Assembly (NCBI GenBank): GCA_036571765.1
Contig: BROE01000009.1
Location: 11,514,593-11,578,592, forward strand
Length of the DNA stretch: 64,000 nucleotides
Reading direction: 5' to 3'
From: Plecoglossus altivelis
Taxonomy: Eukaryota > Chordata > Actinopteri > Osmeriformes > Plecoglossidae
Each line of letters starts with the position of its first letter. Within the stretch, counting starts at the first letter, position 1. Position numbers and translations under genes: made by a program. Of this stretch, positions 26,501 to 37,720 are shown one piece after another. The notes beneath the pieces are model-generated. The model searched no databases. It saw only the letters and a program-made list of their open reading frames with translations, and was not told the DNA's origin.

Positions 26501-29190
26501 TGGTATCAAGCAGCAGTATGTGAACGAACCACCAATAGGGTGATTTAGCATAATTATGATTATTAATTTCTGTTTGGATCAAGGTGTTTATCCATATTTC
26601 TCTATTTGAGAGGCTTCTCAACATCGTATAGCCCCGCGAGGTTAGATGTAGGAGTCGATACTGCCATGTATTTGCATCCTTCTTAGGCGAGGCTTTGCAA
26701 TATATCCTGAGCTGTTGATCCACAGCCGCTGAGTATAAGCAGTAAGTGGAGAAACTGTAGTGGGGGTTTTTTGTTTTCTGGAACAAGACCAGGGGATTTA
26801 ATCATTTGGTTTCGCTCTGTTTTTATATAAAAAGGGGGCTTCATTTGATTGCACTGACAGGGTGGCTGCCTGTTAGATTCACAAACAATTGAGCTAGGAC
26901 TAAGGGGCATCTCATTAAAATGCATTGATTTCCATCTATTTGAGTCAATGAAAGGCAACCCTGTAAATCACAGATTGCTGTAGGAGGGTTAACTGCTTTG
27001 ACAGCACGTATGAATGCACATTTTGGCATTTGTACGTTGAAAAGCAAGACTGTTGGCCACTGTAATTGCACCAACTGACTGGTTTGTTATGGTTAATTCC
27101 GTTAGTCATGCAGCACAGAAGTACCAAGCACACAGAAGCTGCCAAGGTGTTGCTACAGCAAGGCTTTTAAGGTTGTTTGTGCACAAGCACACAGAGAACA
27201 CTTCATGTCTTCAGAGGCATGACTTGTTCTGACTGAGATGAATGTGTCCAAATTTAAAAGGAAGTCACATGCTGAATATTTCAGTTAAGTGGAGTTCTCA
27301 AACATCACTTTCCTCAAACAATTGTCAATCTAAAGAAGGAGTACGTAGTAAGTAGGCTTACGATGTCATTAGTAACATTTCAATTCAAGTTTTGACATTT
27401 TTGCTCCAAGCATGAAAACTGTCCTTTCAAACATCAACAAGCAAAGGTCAAAAATCTAAATGGTCTGTCTTGGTTTTGCCTGATGTAAAACATTGATTGG
27501 TTACAGTGAACTTCTTGGGGACATCGCTGGGGAGGTGCTGTCACTTGTCACCGTGTCACTGCTTGACAACATGGATCCATCGATTAAAGGAATACCTAAT
27601 GAACTGGGGTGTCATTTTGACTTGTCATTGATTTCCCTATTAGTTGCTGATTGATACAAGCCTTAAATGTCAAGTAGACATTGATCAGGCCAAGAGCAAA
27701 GCGCCCTGGGATACTGTGTCATTCCACATCTGTGTGACTTTGCACGACTCCATCTTGATCTGTCCATTCATCTTGAGTGCAGAAAAAACACACACAAAAT
27801 ACCAGCATGTGACTATGTGAGATCATTCACATTTATAAAGTTAATATCAATATGTCAAGAAAGTCAATATAGTCAATGCCTGCGATTTCCAAAGGATCGT
27901 TTTTAGAGTCCCCAATTGCTGTTGCTGTACATTAGCGCTAACTTCCTTTCAAAGCCTGTCCTTATTGGTTGTTATTATGTATTGTAAATAATACACATTG
28001 TTTTTTGTGTCTCAGTGTCAAATCGCCTTAATTATTACTCTGTTTATATGTATAGTATGCGCCTGTTAAGACCGGCAAGAACCTAATGAATATGTTATTT
28101 TATTGTTTTGTTTGATAAAGGTTTCTAGATTATTAATCAGCGCTTCTAAGTGGATTTTTGCTATGCTGGATCAAGATGGAAACAATACATCCAAACTGCA
28201 TATCTCTGATAATATGAATTGCTTTGTCATGTGTGTTGCTATGACTCCATACGTATCACCTAAGCATCCATCCACTCTTTCATTACCATTTGGTTAATAA
28301 ATACTGAAGTGATTTTTTTTCCCTTGACTTTTGCTCAATTTAATACAAAACTCAAATCTAGCTAAAGATTATATCTATACTAGCAGAGAATTCATAAACT
28401 TTCAAACCAGCCAAGTCACAGGAAGAAACAAATTTTCACAATCCTCAAACATAATAAAGCAATGCTTGGCTATGATGTATATCTTGGGTTAGGTCTTAAT
28501 CCTTTCCCTTGAGATCATTGACCTATGTCACTCTTATATATCCAAACACATTGAACAGAGAACATATGAAGCCATAGTAAAATGATGAAGACTTATATAA
28601 AGTCTATTGCAGTTAAACATTAGCTTCGATGGAAACCCATATGGCTTTACACTTCCAAAGGCAGATGACACTGTTTAGACTAGGCCAAGGCAGGGCTGTT
28701 GTACCTTGAAGTAATAGAACACCAAGAATAAAGAGCTATCCAAGATAATGCACACAGGGAGACAAGATTAATAAGGCAGGATTCAACTTCTACTAACACC
28801 TCCAACAGACAATAGCATACAACTGAAACTTTATAATAAGTCTCACATACATAGAGAGGAAGGTTCCTAGAGACAGAAAAAACATTTAATTAGGGAGTTG
28901 ATTCACTGTCAAAAGTTAAGCACTTGTTAGCTTCAGGGAGGTAAACTTGTTGTAGTTGGGATTTGATAATGATTTATTGAGTACAGACTGTATGCATGGC
29001 GCTTTGGCTCTGCTTCTCAAAAGCTCTCTGCCTCAGTCACCCAATCCAATGCTATGTTTACTTCATACTAGACCTATAGCATGACTGTGCGCCATTTTTC
29101 AATGCAATCCCAAAAGAAAAACTCAACTTTTGAAAAAAGCTCAATTTTGGGGTTTGTATGAATATGCATTACCAACCACAACCCAAATTT
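20570..29190. other. alk intron 1, proximal part; no gene confirmed
   Basis: No exon matching known ALK sequence was found. CT-rich low complexity lies at 23905-23965, and a short CA run near 26180-26200. Two open stretches on the minus strand, 22501-22866 (no stop for about 121 codons) and 25291-25521, look slightly protein-like. They lack a recognised homologue and convincing splice borders, and lengths like these occur by chance in a 64 kb window. They are not called as genes. Confidence 0.5.
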
Positions 29191-29194
29191 TTAT

Positions 29195-29470
29195 AAAGTA
29201 ATGAAAAACCGGTGTAAGATCCGCCTTTTCCTAGCCTTAAATCTAAACGAGAGAAGGCGGTAGTTGGGAGACGAGTGAAGAACTAACTATAAAGTCGGAG
29301 AGTCAGTCGCCAACAAGTGGTTGGCTTGGGTTGACGGTGGAGCTCCGCCTTGTTCTGGTGGGATCACTGTGGCTCGCATCACCGTCACAATCGGTGACTC
29401 AACTCAACGCGTCAGACCACATTTCTACCTGGCGTGCAACTAAGCCTTAGGTTTCCAACTTTCTATACAT
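29195..29470. promoter_or_regulatory. CpG-richer block 1.2 kb downstream of alk exon 1, possible intronic regulatory element
   Basis: The interval is denser in CG dinucleotides than surrounding intron and has internal inverted words: CCGCCTTTTC with GAGAAGGCGG near 29220-29260, and GCTCCGCC near 29342. Its position close to the first exon suits a 5' intronic enhancer or alternative promoter. There is no direct evidence. Confidence 0.25.
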
Positions 29471-30629
29471 TTGAGAGCAGACCTCCCTTCGAAATAAAAA
29501 CGAGAAACGAGCTGCACACGAAAAGTCACGTATATCCCAACAAGAAACATCATATAATTTGGATGTCAGGCACTGATCAATTCACTGGCTTCAAATAAGT
29601 GTGATGTCGTTTTGAGTGGTTTCCATCAAAAGGGACATTCAGTATTCAAGTGAGCAAGCTGAGAATGCGCCGAATAAAACATCTAGCCTACGATGTGGGA
29701 GGGTGGTGTGCTATCAGTAAAAGCCAAAGTCAGCTCGCCTTGCTTATCTGACAGGTTTCCATTGCATTTTATAGGCCAACCTCCCTCATCAAAGCGATTA
29801 AGCAATTACGCTGATTATGCTGCGCTAAAGAAATGGGAAGGCGCCCTTGAGTATTAAGTACTAAGCATTCCGTGAGATAACAGTTGATTCTGTCCTCAAT
29901 GAGAGCTTGTTTTCTTTGATTCTGACCTATTGGTACAGGGTGTGAATTTCGTTATTTCCTTGTGAGCAAAATGGGAGAGTCTAGGTGTTCTGCCAATGAC
30001 AGTTTAATTAGGGTCTTTTATAACTTTGATGGGCTATACTGCCGACACTCTTACTGAGGTATTGCCTTATTAGACAACGCTCCACAGAGAATTCAACTTT
30101 TAAGATCAGATGTCAGTTTAGCGTTTCTAGGGAGAGGATTAGATCTACTTTTGTTTTACCAATTAGTCCCATGTACATCCCATACATGAAGAACTGCAAA
30201 GACAATCTATATCTCATCATTCCCCCTGTGCCTTCTCTATTCTTTCAACTGTTGAATAATCTAATTCAATCCGAATGCCTTCGCGCTGTAGGAATCGCTA
30301 GAATATTTCCTCAGCAATCGAAACCCGATACCACAGTGCCACCAATCTGCGCAAATCATAAAGTTTCTAATGTGATTTGTTTGACAAATAAATCCAGTCA
30401 CGTCTTGTCTGAAATGTACCGTGGAACTAGATATGACAAACAGCAAAGTAAGCCTGAATTGATGCGGTAAGAAACCAACTTTTTCCAACTCTTAGTGACC
30501 GTAGAAGAGGTCCTTATCCTCAACAAGACGTTTATATGGGTGGGCGTATCTGTCTTCTCGTGTAGAGACAGAATAAAGAAGGTGATTGTTAGAAGATTAG
30601 AGATGAAGGTTCTGATTTTTTTTTTTTAC
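29470..30629. other. alk intron 1, donor-proximal part; candidate conserved non-coding sequence
   Basis: The interval starts at the exon 1 donor (GTAAAA on the minus strand, 30624-30629) with a T10 tract on the plus strand. 29757-29830 holds clustered homeodomain-type words (TTTTATAGG, GATTAAGCAATTA, GATTATG). No gene was recognised; the 99-codon frame at 30171-30470 looks like chance. Confidence 0.4.
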
Positions 30630-31377
30630 CTCGGGAGGATATCTCAAGGAAGAGACGGGGGTCAGCTGCTCGTATTGCGGCGGTGTACTTGTCTTCCGTT
30701 CCGGGAACCTGAGCCTTCTTTTCGGGCATGAGTCGGACTCTGAGTCTCCCTCCTTCAGCACCTAACCACCATTCCAAAATACGTGTAAGGTCCATTTCCA
30801 AGAAAAATACAGGGGCTTCCTCGTAGACAGCTAGCCCCCCGCATCCTGTTCTGACCATTTCCTCCCCAATTTCCACGACTACTTGATTCGATTTTCGACT
30901 GGCTTTTGTCAAGCCTAAATTCAGAACTTTGGACAGCGGTCGTTTGACGCGAGAAGGGAGCTGTCCAGCATTAGATGAATTCCCTTTGTTCAGCACGGTA
31001 CTATCAATTGCTGCCAACTTTGGGTCAACAAAAGTTGAAATTGTTTTTTGTAAGGGAATGCAGTGCATTCTTAAGTTAGCGCGCACCGTGTAGCAACCGT
31101 CAACAGTCAGACAATCACCGTTGAGTGGCCGTTTAATAAACTCTGCTAAGTAATATCTCAAAAGAGAAGGGACAGCAAAATCCACGGCGAGATTTTTCCT
31201 CTTCAGTCTCGAGTTGTATGTTTGGTTCGAGTCTTTTTTACCTAGAGCATCAGCGCTGCTGTTGAGGAGACCCGCGGTAGAAAGCGCAAGTCCCGCGGTG
31301 GTCCTTTGCGAGGCGCACTGCAGCTCAAATAAAAATGCCGCAGACCAAATAAACAAGTAAAATATCCTGGTCGTCAT
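30630..31377 (-). CDS. alk: alk coding exon 1: signal peptide and N-terminal region of the ALK receptor tyrosine kinase (partial gene)
   Basis: ALK is a single-pass receptor tyrosine kinase of the LTK/ALK family, activated at the cell surface by ALKAL ligands and active in neural development. The exon encodes 249 codons plus 1 nt. Residues 1-22 are a hydrophobic signal peptide (core IFYLFIWSAAFLF). The stretch SRLKRKNLAVDFAVPSLLR (about 56-74) matches the human ALK segment SRLQRKSLAVDFVVPSLFR, and RLRVRLMPEKKA (211-222) with AAIRAADPRL (233-242) matches the human N-terminal domain. Cysteines lie at 89, 95, 106 and 179; N-glycosylation sequons at N39, N51 and N133. The start is chosen because an in-frame TAA at 31423-31425 has no ATG after it until 31377, with A at -3. 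The exon ends at a GAG|GTAAAA donor in phase 1, the phase known for human ALK exon 1. It is longer than the human exon (about 667 nt). MAM, LDLa, glycine-rich and kinase domains lie on exons not in view. Confidence 0.94.
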
Positions 31378-31429
31378 GCTTAAATAAAATAAATTTCCTT
31401 CTGAGGCTGCCTCTCCGCTTTCTTACGTT

Positions 31430-31471
31430 TCACAGACACAGCACAAAATCAAAGACTGAATCGATGATCAT
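31430..31471 (-). other. short upstream ORF in the putative alk 5' leader (13 codons plus stop)
   Basis: An ATG at 31471 opens a 13-codon frame (MIIDSVFDFVLCL) that ends at TGA at 31430, 52 nt before the alk start codon and in another frame. If the alk transcript starts upstream of it, it would be a non-overlapping uORF able to dampen alk translation. The transcription start is not known from sequence. Confidence 0.35.
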
Positions 31472-32093
31472 GCGGCTTCTGAGGCTCTCGCTTGTGCTCA
31501 CCCACGGCAAAAGGAGGGGGGACTATTGCCTCACATTGGTGATAGTGTTGGCTGATTCTATCCTTTCGTAAATCGGAAAAGTGGCATCCTTGGCCCCCAA
31601 ATTATGTCATTTGTAAAGGGTTTGTTCCAAACGACTCGCACTTTCGGATTCTTATTGATATGCCAGTCGGGTCTACTGCAAAGGTTCTGAAAGCCTCCTC
31701 ACACAGTTGTGGTGGTACAAGTAGCCGTTTTATCAGCAAAGAGATTTCGTGTCGTTCTTTTTTTTCAAGGTACAACCATCCACTGGCCGGTTTACAATTT
31801 CTTACTCCTTTGGAAGTGGAATAAATAATGAGACCTGTCCACCGCTGAAGTTTTAATTTGATTCACATTCGGAGTTTTAAAGATGCCCAGCATAACGTGG
31901 AACTTTAAAATGCAACAATAGATTCATTTGGGTTATAGATCGTCGTCGTTCCATCATCTGTGCTGGCAGCCAAATTGAACTGCCATTCTCCAATTCAACA
32001 AATCCATCCGACAGATGTGGTTTTAGATAGGTTTTTAGCGCGCGTTTTGTGCGTCACTTCGTTTCAATTGCAAACTCACTTATAGCGTTGCAG

Positions 32094-32101
32094 TGACGTC
32101 A
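32094..32101. promoter_or_regulatory. consensus cAMP response element (CRE) palindrome upstream of alk
   Basis: The sequence is TGACGTCA, the full 8-bp CREB/ATF consensus, about 720 bp upstream of the alk start codon. An exact 8-mer is expected about once in this window by chance, and a second copy sits in the intron at 13991-13998. Location is the only support for function. Confidence 0.35.
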
Positions 32102-32249
32102 ATAAAGCAGTTATTCCAAAGACACACGTGTGCACGACTAAACGGTGAACGAAGGAGTCTTCTAGCGTTGAACGCTTTGTGGCTACATGACAGGGAGCAA
32201 TAGACCAAACGTTCGGCGCACTCGTTGTCAGAGCTTAATTGTTATGGCA

Positions 32250-32547
32250 CCTGCGGCTCAGCACAGTGTTCCGGAATGAGTTCCTTAATGAATTTCGATG
32301 AATCATCAACCCTTCGCCCGGAAATAATTATGCCTAAATTACCGTTCCCCAACAGTCTAGTTGTTTGTCCTCTAATTGTTAAGTTTGTTAAGCGCAGCAA
32401 AGAAGTGTTTGGGATATCACCTAAATATGTCGTTTGTCTAGTAGCCAATGTAATCGCGAAGGATAACTTCTCGAAGCAAAAACTGACGCCTTTCTGAAGC
32501 AGGTCTACAGTCTTGCTATTTTCGCTGTCTCTCGGTCTCTCTCTCTT
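32250..32547. other. alk 5' flank; no gene seen
   Basis: Chance open frames lie on both strands. No exon, RNA or repeat was recognised before the CA array that follows. Confidence 0.5.
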
Positions 32548-32557
32548 ACACACACAC

Positions 32558-32599
<42 letters not shown>
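32548..32599. repeat. (CA)n microsatellite in a CT-rich context
   Basis: About 25 CA units with one CGCA interruption, preceded by CTCTCTCTCTTA and followed by CTCTCTC runs to about 32645. Confidence 0.95.
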
Positions 32600-32601
<2 letters not shown>

Positions 32602-32649
32602 GCTATCTCTCTCACCCACTCTCGCTCTCTGTATCTCTCTCTCTCCAGA

Positions 32650-34930
32650 TTGATGCACCATTTGTCAGCCGTAGCATGTAGCCCAAAGGTTTAATCAAAT
32701 TTCAACTCAATCTGTTGTCCTAAATATGATTTGAACATGTAAAGCTTTTTAAAGACATTCTGATGAAATGACTATCGAAATGAGTGATGGTCCTCATCCA
32801 TGAACGCTAGATGGCTCTGTTAGACACAAAAATGTATTTTCATACTCTAGGTTCAATTAATTCACGCGCTTATAGCTTTTAATTGTTTAACCGTAAAACA
32901 TAATCACTCTTACAAAATAAAAAGCATATTTGATGGCTGTATTTATTTTTGTAGTGAGTGACAAATTACAGTCTAGCTAAATGTAAAGTAATCTTATTAA
33001 TTATGCAACATTGTTGAAGGAGGCGTCTCGATTTCAGTAATGATAGACTTGATCAACAATTTATTTGACTATGGTTATACAGTCAAGAAGCCTTTTAGCA
33101 TATTCCGTTGTTTCACAAGTAGACAGTAATGGAAACCATAGACTTAGAACGTAATGCCCCAGCCAATTTTCTTACAAAAATATATGTACTTTATTATCTA
33201 CTTTCAATACAATTACTTTAATGTCAACAGTGTGCATACATAGGCAGTATGTGACCCATTTGACAGAGAAGCATATAATTTGGTTAATGACGATCATGAC
33301 TTCAAGAGCCAGATGAGAAATTATGAAAGTCCTTTCAACACTTCTGAGCCTTTGTAAAGAATTAAGTGATCCATCCACCACCTTTAATTAGCAGAAACTG
33401 TGACATAATGGAGCATAATCTCATTAATCCATTCAGGATATTATCCAACCAGAATTCGCCTTCTTAGAGTATCTAATTTGTAAATTTCCCCCACAACAGG
33501 TCATGGAGCAGTTGGCATCCCACATGGCTCCTCTGTGCTTGGGATCATCATCAACAAGCCCATGCATTTCCCAAAGGGGCTTTAGGTGGGATTGTGTGAA
33601 ATGTATTTGTTTTCCTTTGTAGGTTGTAGGCTTCACAGGTCCCACTTCTCTCTTTATCTGGCTTTGCTCCACAATCCAATCTCTTTGTACTGGTTTTAAA
33701 GGGGGAAAGGCAATGTCAATGTTGGACATGTTTGTTTGTGTATGTGTGTGTGCACCCCACACATGAACACACACGTGGAATCACAACAGAACACATCTGC
33801 CTAGTTGGTCTCTGTAGCTGTTTGTACTGTTGCAGATGTAAGACAAATACATCTGTGGCTCACATTCTCCACAAGCTTAGTCCCTCTTGCCCTGCATACA
33901 CCCCACCCTCTCTACATGTTGACTATGAGCAAGTAATTTGACTCATCCTCTGAGACTGTGGACTCACAAATAAGGATGAGGTGGAGTGTGTTTGGCAGTA
34001 GATCTGACATGGATACGCTAAATCTATTGTGCATTAATACCTGGATATCTGATGCCTTAGCAACACAACTTAGACTGCTTATCTAGATAAGGGCTAAGAA
34101 GCATTAGCATACACTTATATGAGCAATGCAGAATCATTCATCACAGAGCCTTGGCATCTTGGGTTATTGTAATAAGAGATTCAAGTGCAAACTAAAAGTA
34201 AATTCAATTGATTTTTAAGTGTTGCTACACCAACTCAGGCATGTAGACTCCAAAATCGTCCATTCTCAAAGGGAATAATTGTTTTTTAAGGGAACCTTAC
34301 TGTGTGCATGTTAGTAATGCAAATGAATGTCGGTGAATGCTTCTTTCATTGTTGCTGTTTTGTGATACGGATGGTCTATCAAGATGTGACCCCAACTCGC
34401 TAAAAGCTTAGCCTATCACCACACCTATCGCTAATGGGAAGGTGCTTGGAAGCCTATTTTGTAGCCTATTAAAAAAAATAACGAATGCAGCCCATTTGAT
34501 TCATCTCCTGAGCTGTAAGTGCCCTAGCATCCATTTTCAATAAATAATTTGGTTTCACAAGAATGCAGTTCATTTCCTGCAATGCTTTTGTGTTGGTTTT
34601 GAATCTCAAACACCATTACAGCTCCTTGCCCCTTGTACATGGTTCCCTGAAGGACAAAAGAGATGTATGGACTAGAGGCAGCGTGGGGTTGATAAATGCG
34701 AGGTGGGTATGTTCTCAGAAACGAATCCTCACCCACTCTGCCACATTGATGACAAGTGGTCGAGCACATATATCAGCCCTCCGCATTCGTCACCGTCGCC
34801 ACCAACAGCCACCCTGGCCCGCCTGCTCCACCGTGCCGGTCGCCCACCACTTCTCAAGTCTAGTCACTTCTCCAACATGTCGTACCACTAGACCAGGAGG
34901 GGAGTGTTTGATTGCAGAAGTTTTCCCTTG
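32650..34930. other. alk-wdr43 intergenic; no gene seen
   Basis: AT-rich sequence with a short TG run near 33736-33752. Nothing else was recognised. A GC-richer patch at 34780-34865 has CGCC/CACC words. Confidence 0.5.
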
Positions 34931-34936
34931 AGCAGT

Positions 34937-34968
34937 CCCCCCCCCATCCCCCCATCCCCCCATCCCCC
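34937..34968 (-). repeat. strong G-quadruplex motif (CCCCCAT-type array), about 3.6 kb upstream of alk
   Basis: Four C runs of 9, 6, 6 and 5 bases are separated only by AT on the plus strand. The minus strand therefore reads G5-AT-G6-AT-G6-AT-G9, a textbook G4 motif with 2-nt loops; the plus strand could form an i-motif. It lies on the sense strand of alk. Confidence 0.9.
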
Positions 34969-35654
34969 AGCCTACCTTTCTACACGCGACATGTGCAGTG
35001 TGTGATTGAGGAGGGGGGCACGCGAGTCTTGCAAGCTCGCCCCATGCATTTTACATTGGCCAGGGGACGACCCTGTTTCCCTCAGCATTCACACCTCGCT
35101 CACTTTTTTGTTTGTTGGCACCATGAATCAAATGCCAGCCGACCGAACGCTAACGTGCATCTGTGTGCCTCTGTGCGTGTGTGTGTGAGTGTTTGTGGAA
35201 GTGCATGTGAAAGAAGGGCAAACAATCCCCCATGCAAAGAAAGGCGCTCCACTGCTTCTTATTGACAGCTGTAATAACCACACCGTGGCCATGGAATACC
35301 ACTTGCTCATGTGTACGGGCGTGAACTTTGATAACTGCCAATTCTCTGGGTAGGCAACTTGAATAGTGACAGCCTGTAACTTCATTCCACTGAGTCCTCA
35401 GCAGAGCCTATTTCATATCATTTATTGAATGCCCGGATGGGAATCTAACTGTAGCATAATCTAAGCATCACTATCAACCATAAGCAGGATACCATTTCTA
35501 AATGAAATGCTTCTGGTTGTGATTGTGTAAAGTAGCAAAGTAGCAAACAACATGTCAACCATATGAATAACAGGGATGGCAGCAACATCAATGGTTGAGA
35601 CAGAGAGAGGGAATTTCTCGAGTTGCTCAAGTTGATGGAAAGGGGGAGGGAGAA

Positions 35655-35735
35655 GTGTGTGTGTGTGTGTATGTGTGTATGTGTGTGTGTGCGTGCGTGT
35701 GTGCGTGCGTGCGTGCGTGTGTGTGTGTGTGTGTG
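35655..35735. repeat. TG-rich microsatellite with TGTA and TGCG variants
   Basis: About 80 bp of alternating purine-pyrimidine sequence (GTGTGTATGTGT, then GTGCGTGCGTGC and GTGTGTGTG). The CG-containing alternation is more Z-DNA-prone than plain TG. Confidence 0.95.
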
Positions 35736-35739
35736 GGAG

Positions 35740-37660
35740 AAGGGGGGTGCAGAAACCTGGAACTTAGAGAACTTTGTGGCCTAATTTACAGCTTCTCCCC
35801 TTGTGAGGACGCTGACTAGCAAGGGCAACGGCAGACCGGAGCGAGTCAACCTACACTGTGCTTGAGGGACTGTAACAGGGGCAAAACAAGTAGGTGCTTC
35901 CTACCAGTCAGCGGGACATCTATATCAAACTCCTGGCACCAGTGTCGAGGTCAGTGGGGCACACACACTGGGCACACACACTGGAAACACACCCAGTCAT
36001 TTTTGTCTAATAAGGTATTTTGTGAAATGACCTTTCTTGGATTTCTGTGTGGGATGACAAACCAATTATTTGAAACTACTACGAAGTTACGCATAATCAC
36101 TGTTTAACAGGTTGTACAAGTTATCGAACAGGTAAAACTTAGCATGGTCGGTGTTGGGCTTTCCACTGGAAGTAGACCCCTGAAATCAGTTTAGATTACC
36201 TTATCATGTTTCACCTTCTGGTATTATAAAAGGTGTCTATTGTCCTCCATTGTTTCCCTTCTGTGTTCGCCCTTCTGTGTTCTGTGCTCATTGATGGAAC
36301 ACCCCATCTCTTGAGCTGCTACAAGATGAGATGGCACAGGTTTCAAAGTGTCTGAACGTAGCTCTCTTTTACCTGTATATAGACTCATTCCATTGTGGAA
36401 AAATGTGACAGTGGGGTAGTAAGAGTACTAGACATGCACTTGCCGTGTACTAACCTTCATGGATCACCTGTACACAATCGCAACACTTCATATGCGGAGG
36501 ACTGAGTGCCCTGCAATATTGAGAAGGCACAATACCTGCCTTAAGCTTTCCTGCAATGATACCACTGATGCTGTCTATGCTATGCGCAGATTTCCTAGCT
36601 GGAAATAAAAACGAGTTTGACTTGTATTTCTTGTATGACATCAATATCAGATTCAAATATTAATCATCTGAAACCATCAGTCAGCTCTCTCAATCAAGTT
36701 TGTTTTGATTGGACAGAAGGGACTGACTGATATCATCAAATTGGCCCTCGATTAGTTAAGATTCATCCTGCCTGCAAGTAATGGGCCGTTCGCCTAAGAC
36801 GCTTAATGCAACAACTGATGGATTTCCAATCTAGGAGCAGAGCAATTCGGCAGTACGCAAGCGCCAATTCAATTTACTACACGGACGTGAGGCTTCTCCA
36901 AGGGAAAGAGAAATGGATGAGTGAGGTAGAACGCAGAGTCATGGGAGCAAGATTATTTTTCACAGCTTGGTTGTCAATATGACCCCTTCCTCCAACAGGA
37001 CACTGGAGTTGTAAATGACACAGGGGGGAAAGTCAGAGATGATCCAGAGCAAGTCTCATATTTAGCTCTCTGACATACTTCCCGAGGTGGGAGCCACAGT
37101 AAATTTTCTCTGTTTGGTAAATGGTCTGCACAGGCCATGCAGTGAATGAAATGAAATAGGAAGGCTCGTGAGAGCAATAATTTACAACATCGCGTCCACA
37201 ATTGTAGGATGATTTCAAAGCAGATATGTGCTATCAAACAGAAAGGAATTTGAAGTGTTGTTTCTGCATCCCACAAATGTAATGACAGGCAGTCTTGAAT
37301 ACAAATGTGATATGCAGTGGGCTCCCGAATTACTGTTACATACTGAACGTTTCATAAACATTGGCAACCCTTTTAGTGTTGTATAATGGTCAGATGCCTA
37401 TGCATGGAAATGAAATCAAATGCCTGCTGTTCTGCTAGAGAAAATACTATCATCAGTTTAACATTTACAAACATCAACTTATTGTTGATTCTTTTTCCAA
37501 ATTATTGAATGGCTGAACTGATTTGAGATGTTCTGGTAGGTGCTAACTGAAAAACGAATGTTTACATGTCAGCAGAACCTAGTTAATACATGTTCACGTT
37601 TCATAGTGCTTACTGTAGTTTTCACCTGATCTTTCTCTGTCTCCCTTTCTCCCTCCATCT
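35740..37660. other. alk-wdr43 intergenic; no gene seen
   Basis: A 15-bp CACACACACTGGGCA-like duplication lies near 35960-35990. The 36660-36890 block (CATCAAATTGG, CGATTAGTTAAG, GCAATTCGGCAG words) looks like possible conserved non-coding DNA. No exon or RNA gene was recognised. Confidence 0.5.
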
Positions 37661-37663
37661 TCC

Positions 37664-37665
<2 letters not shown>

Positions 37666-37711
<46 letters not shown>

Positions 37712-37720
37712 TCTCTCTCT
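37666..37720. repeat. (CT)n microsatellite
   Basis: About 20 CT units followed by CTTT-containing units. The flanks are also pyrimidine-rich (37620-37790). Confidence 0.95.

Larger units (their letters stand above)
31378..32250 (-). promoter_or_regulatory. alk 5' flank, putative promoter region
   Basis: This is the sequence directly upstream of the alk start codon. It holds the short uORF at 31430-31471, a CCAAT motif on the minus strand near 31533, CpG-containing patches and a perfect TGACGTCA palindrome about 720 bp upstream of the ATG. No clear TATA box at a plausible distance was seen. Promoter status is inferred from position alone. Confidence 0.4.

Noticed and set aside
1..30629. Later alk exons (MAM, LDLa, glycine-rich, kinase)
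   Set aside because: I looked on the minus strand for the conserved exon 2 segment (WNLTW-type) and for MAM or kinase motifs and saw none. Intron 1 of ALK is very long in vertebrates, so the exons probably lie left of the window. Short exons could have been missed.
30589..30629. Thirteen further codons after the alk exon 1 donor
   Set aside because: The continuation (GKKKKSEPSSLIF) is intronic: it starts at a GTAAAA donor in the phase known for ALK exon 1 and has no homology.
32242..32661. 139-codon minus-strand ORF upstream of alk
   Set aside because: It crosses the CA/CT microsatellite (VCVCVC repeat) and has no recognised domain.
35128..35385. Overlapping small ORFs on both strands near a TG run
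   Set aside because: They are driven by the GTGTGT sequence at 35174-35200, and no conserved motif is present.
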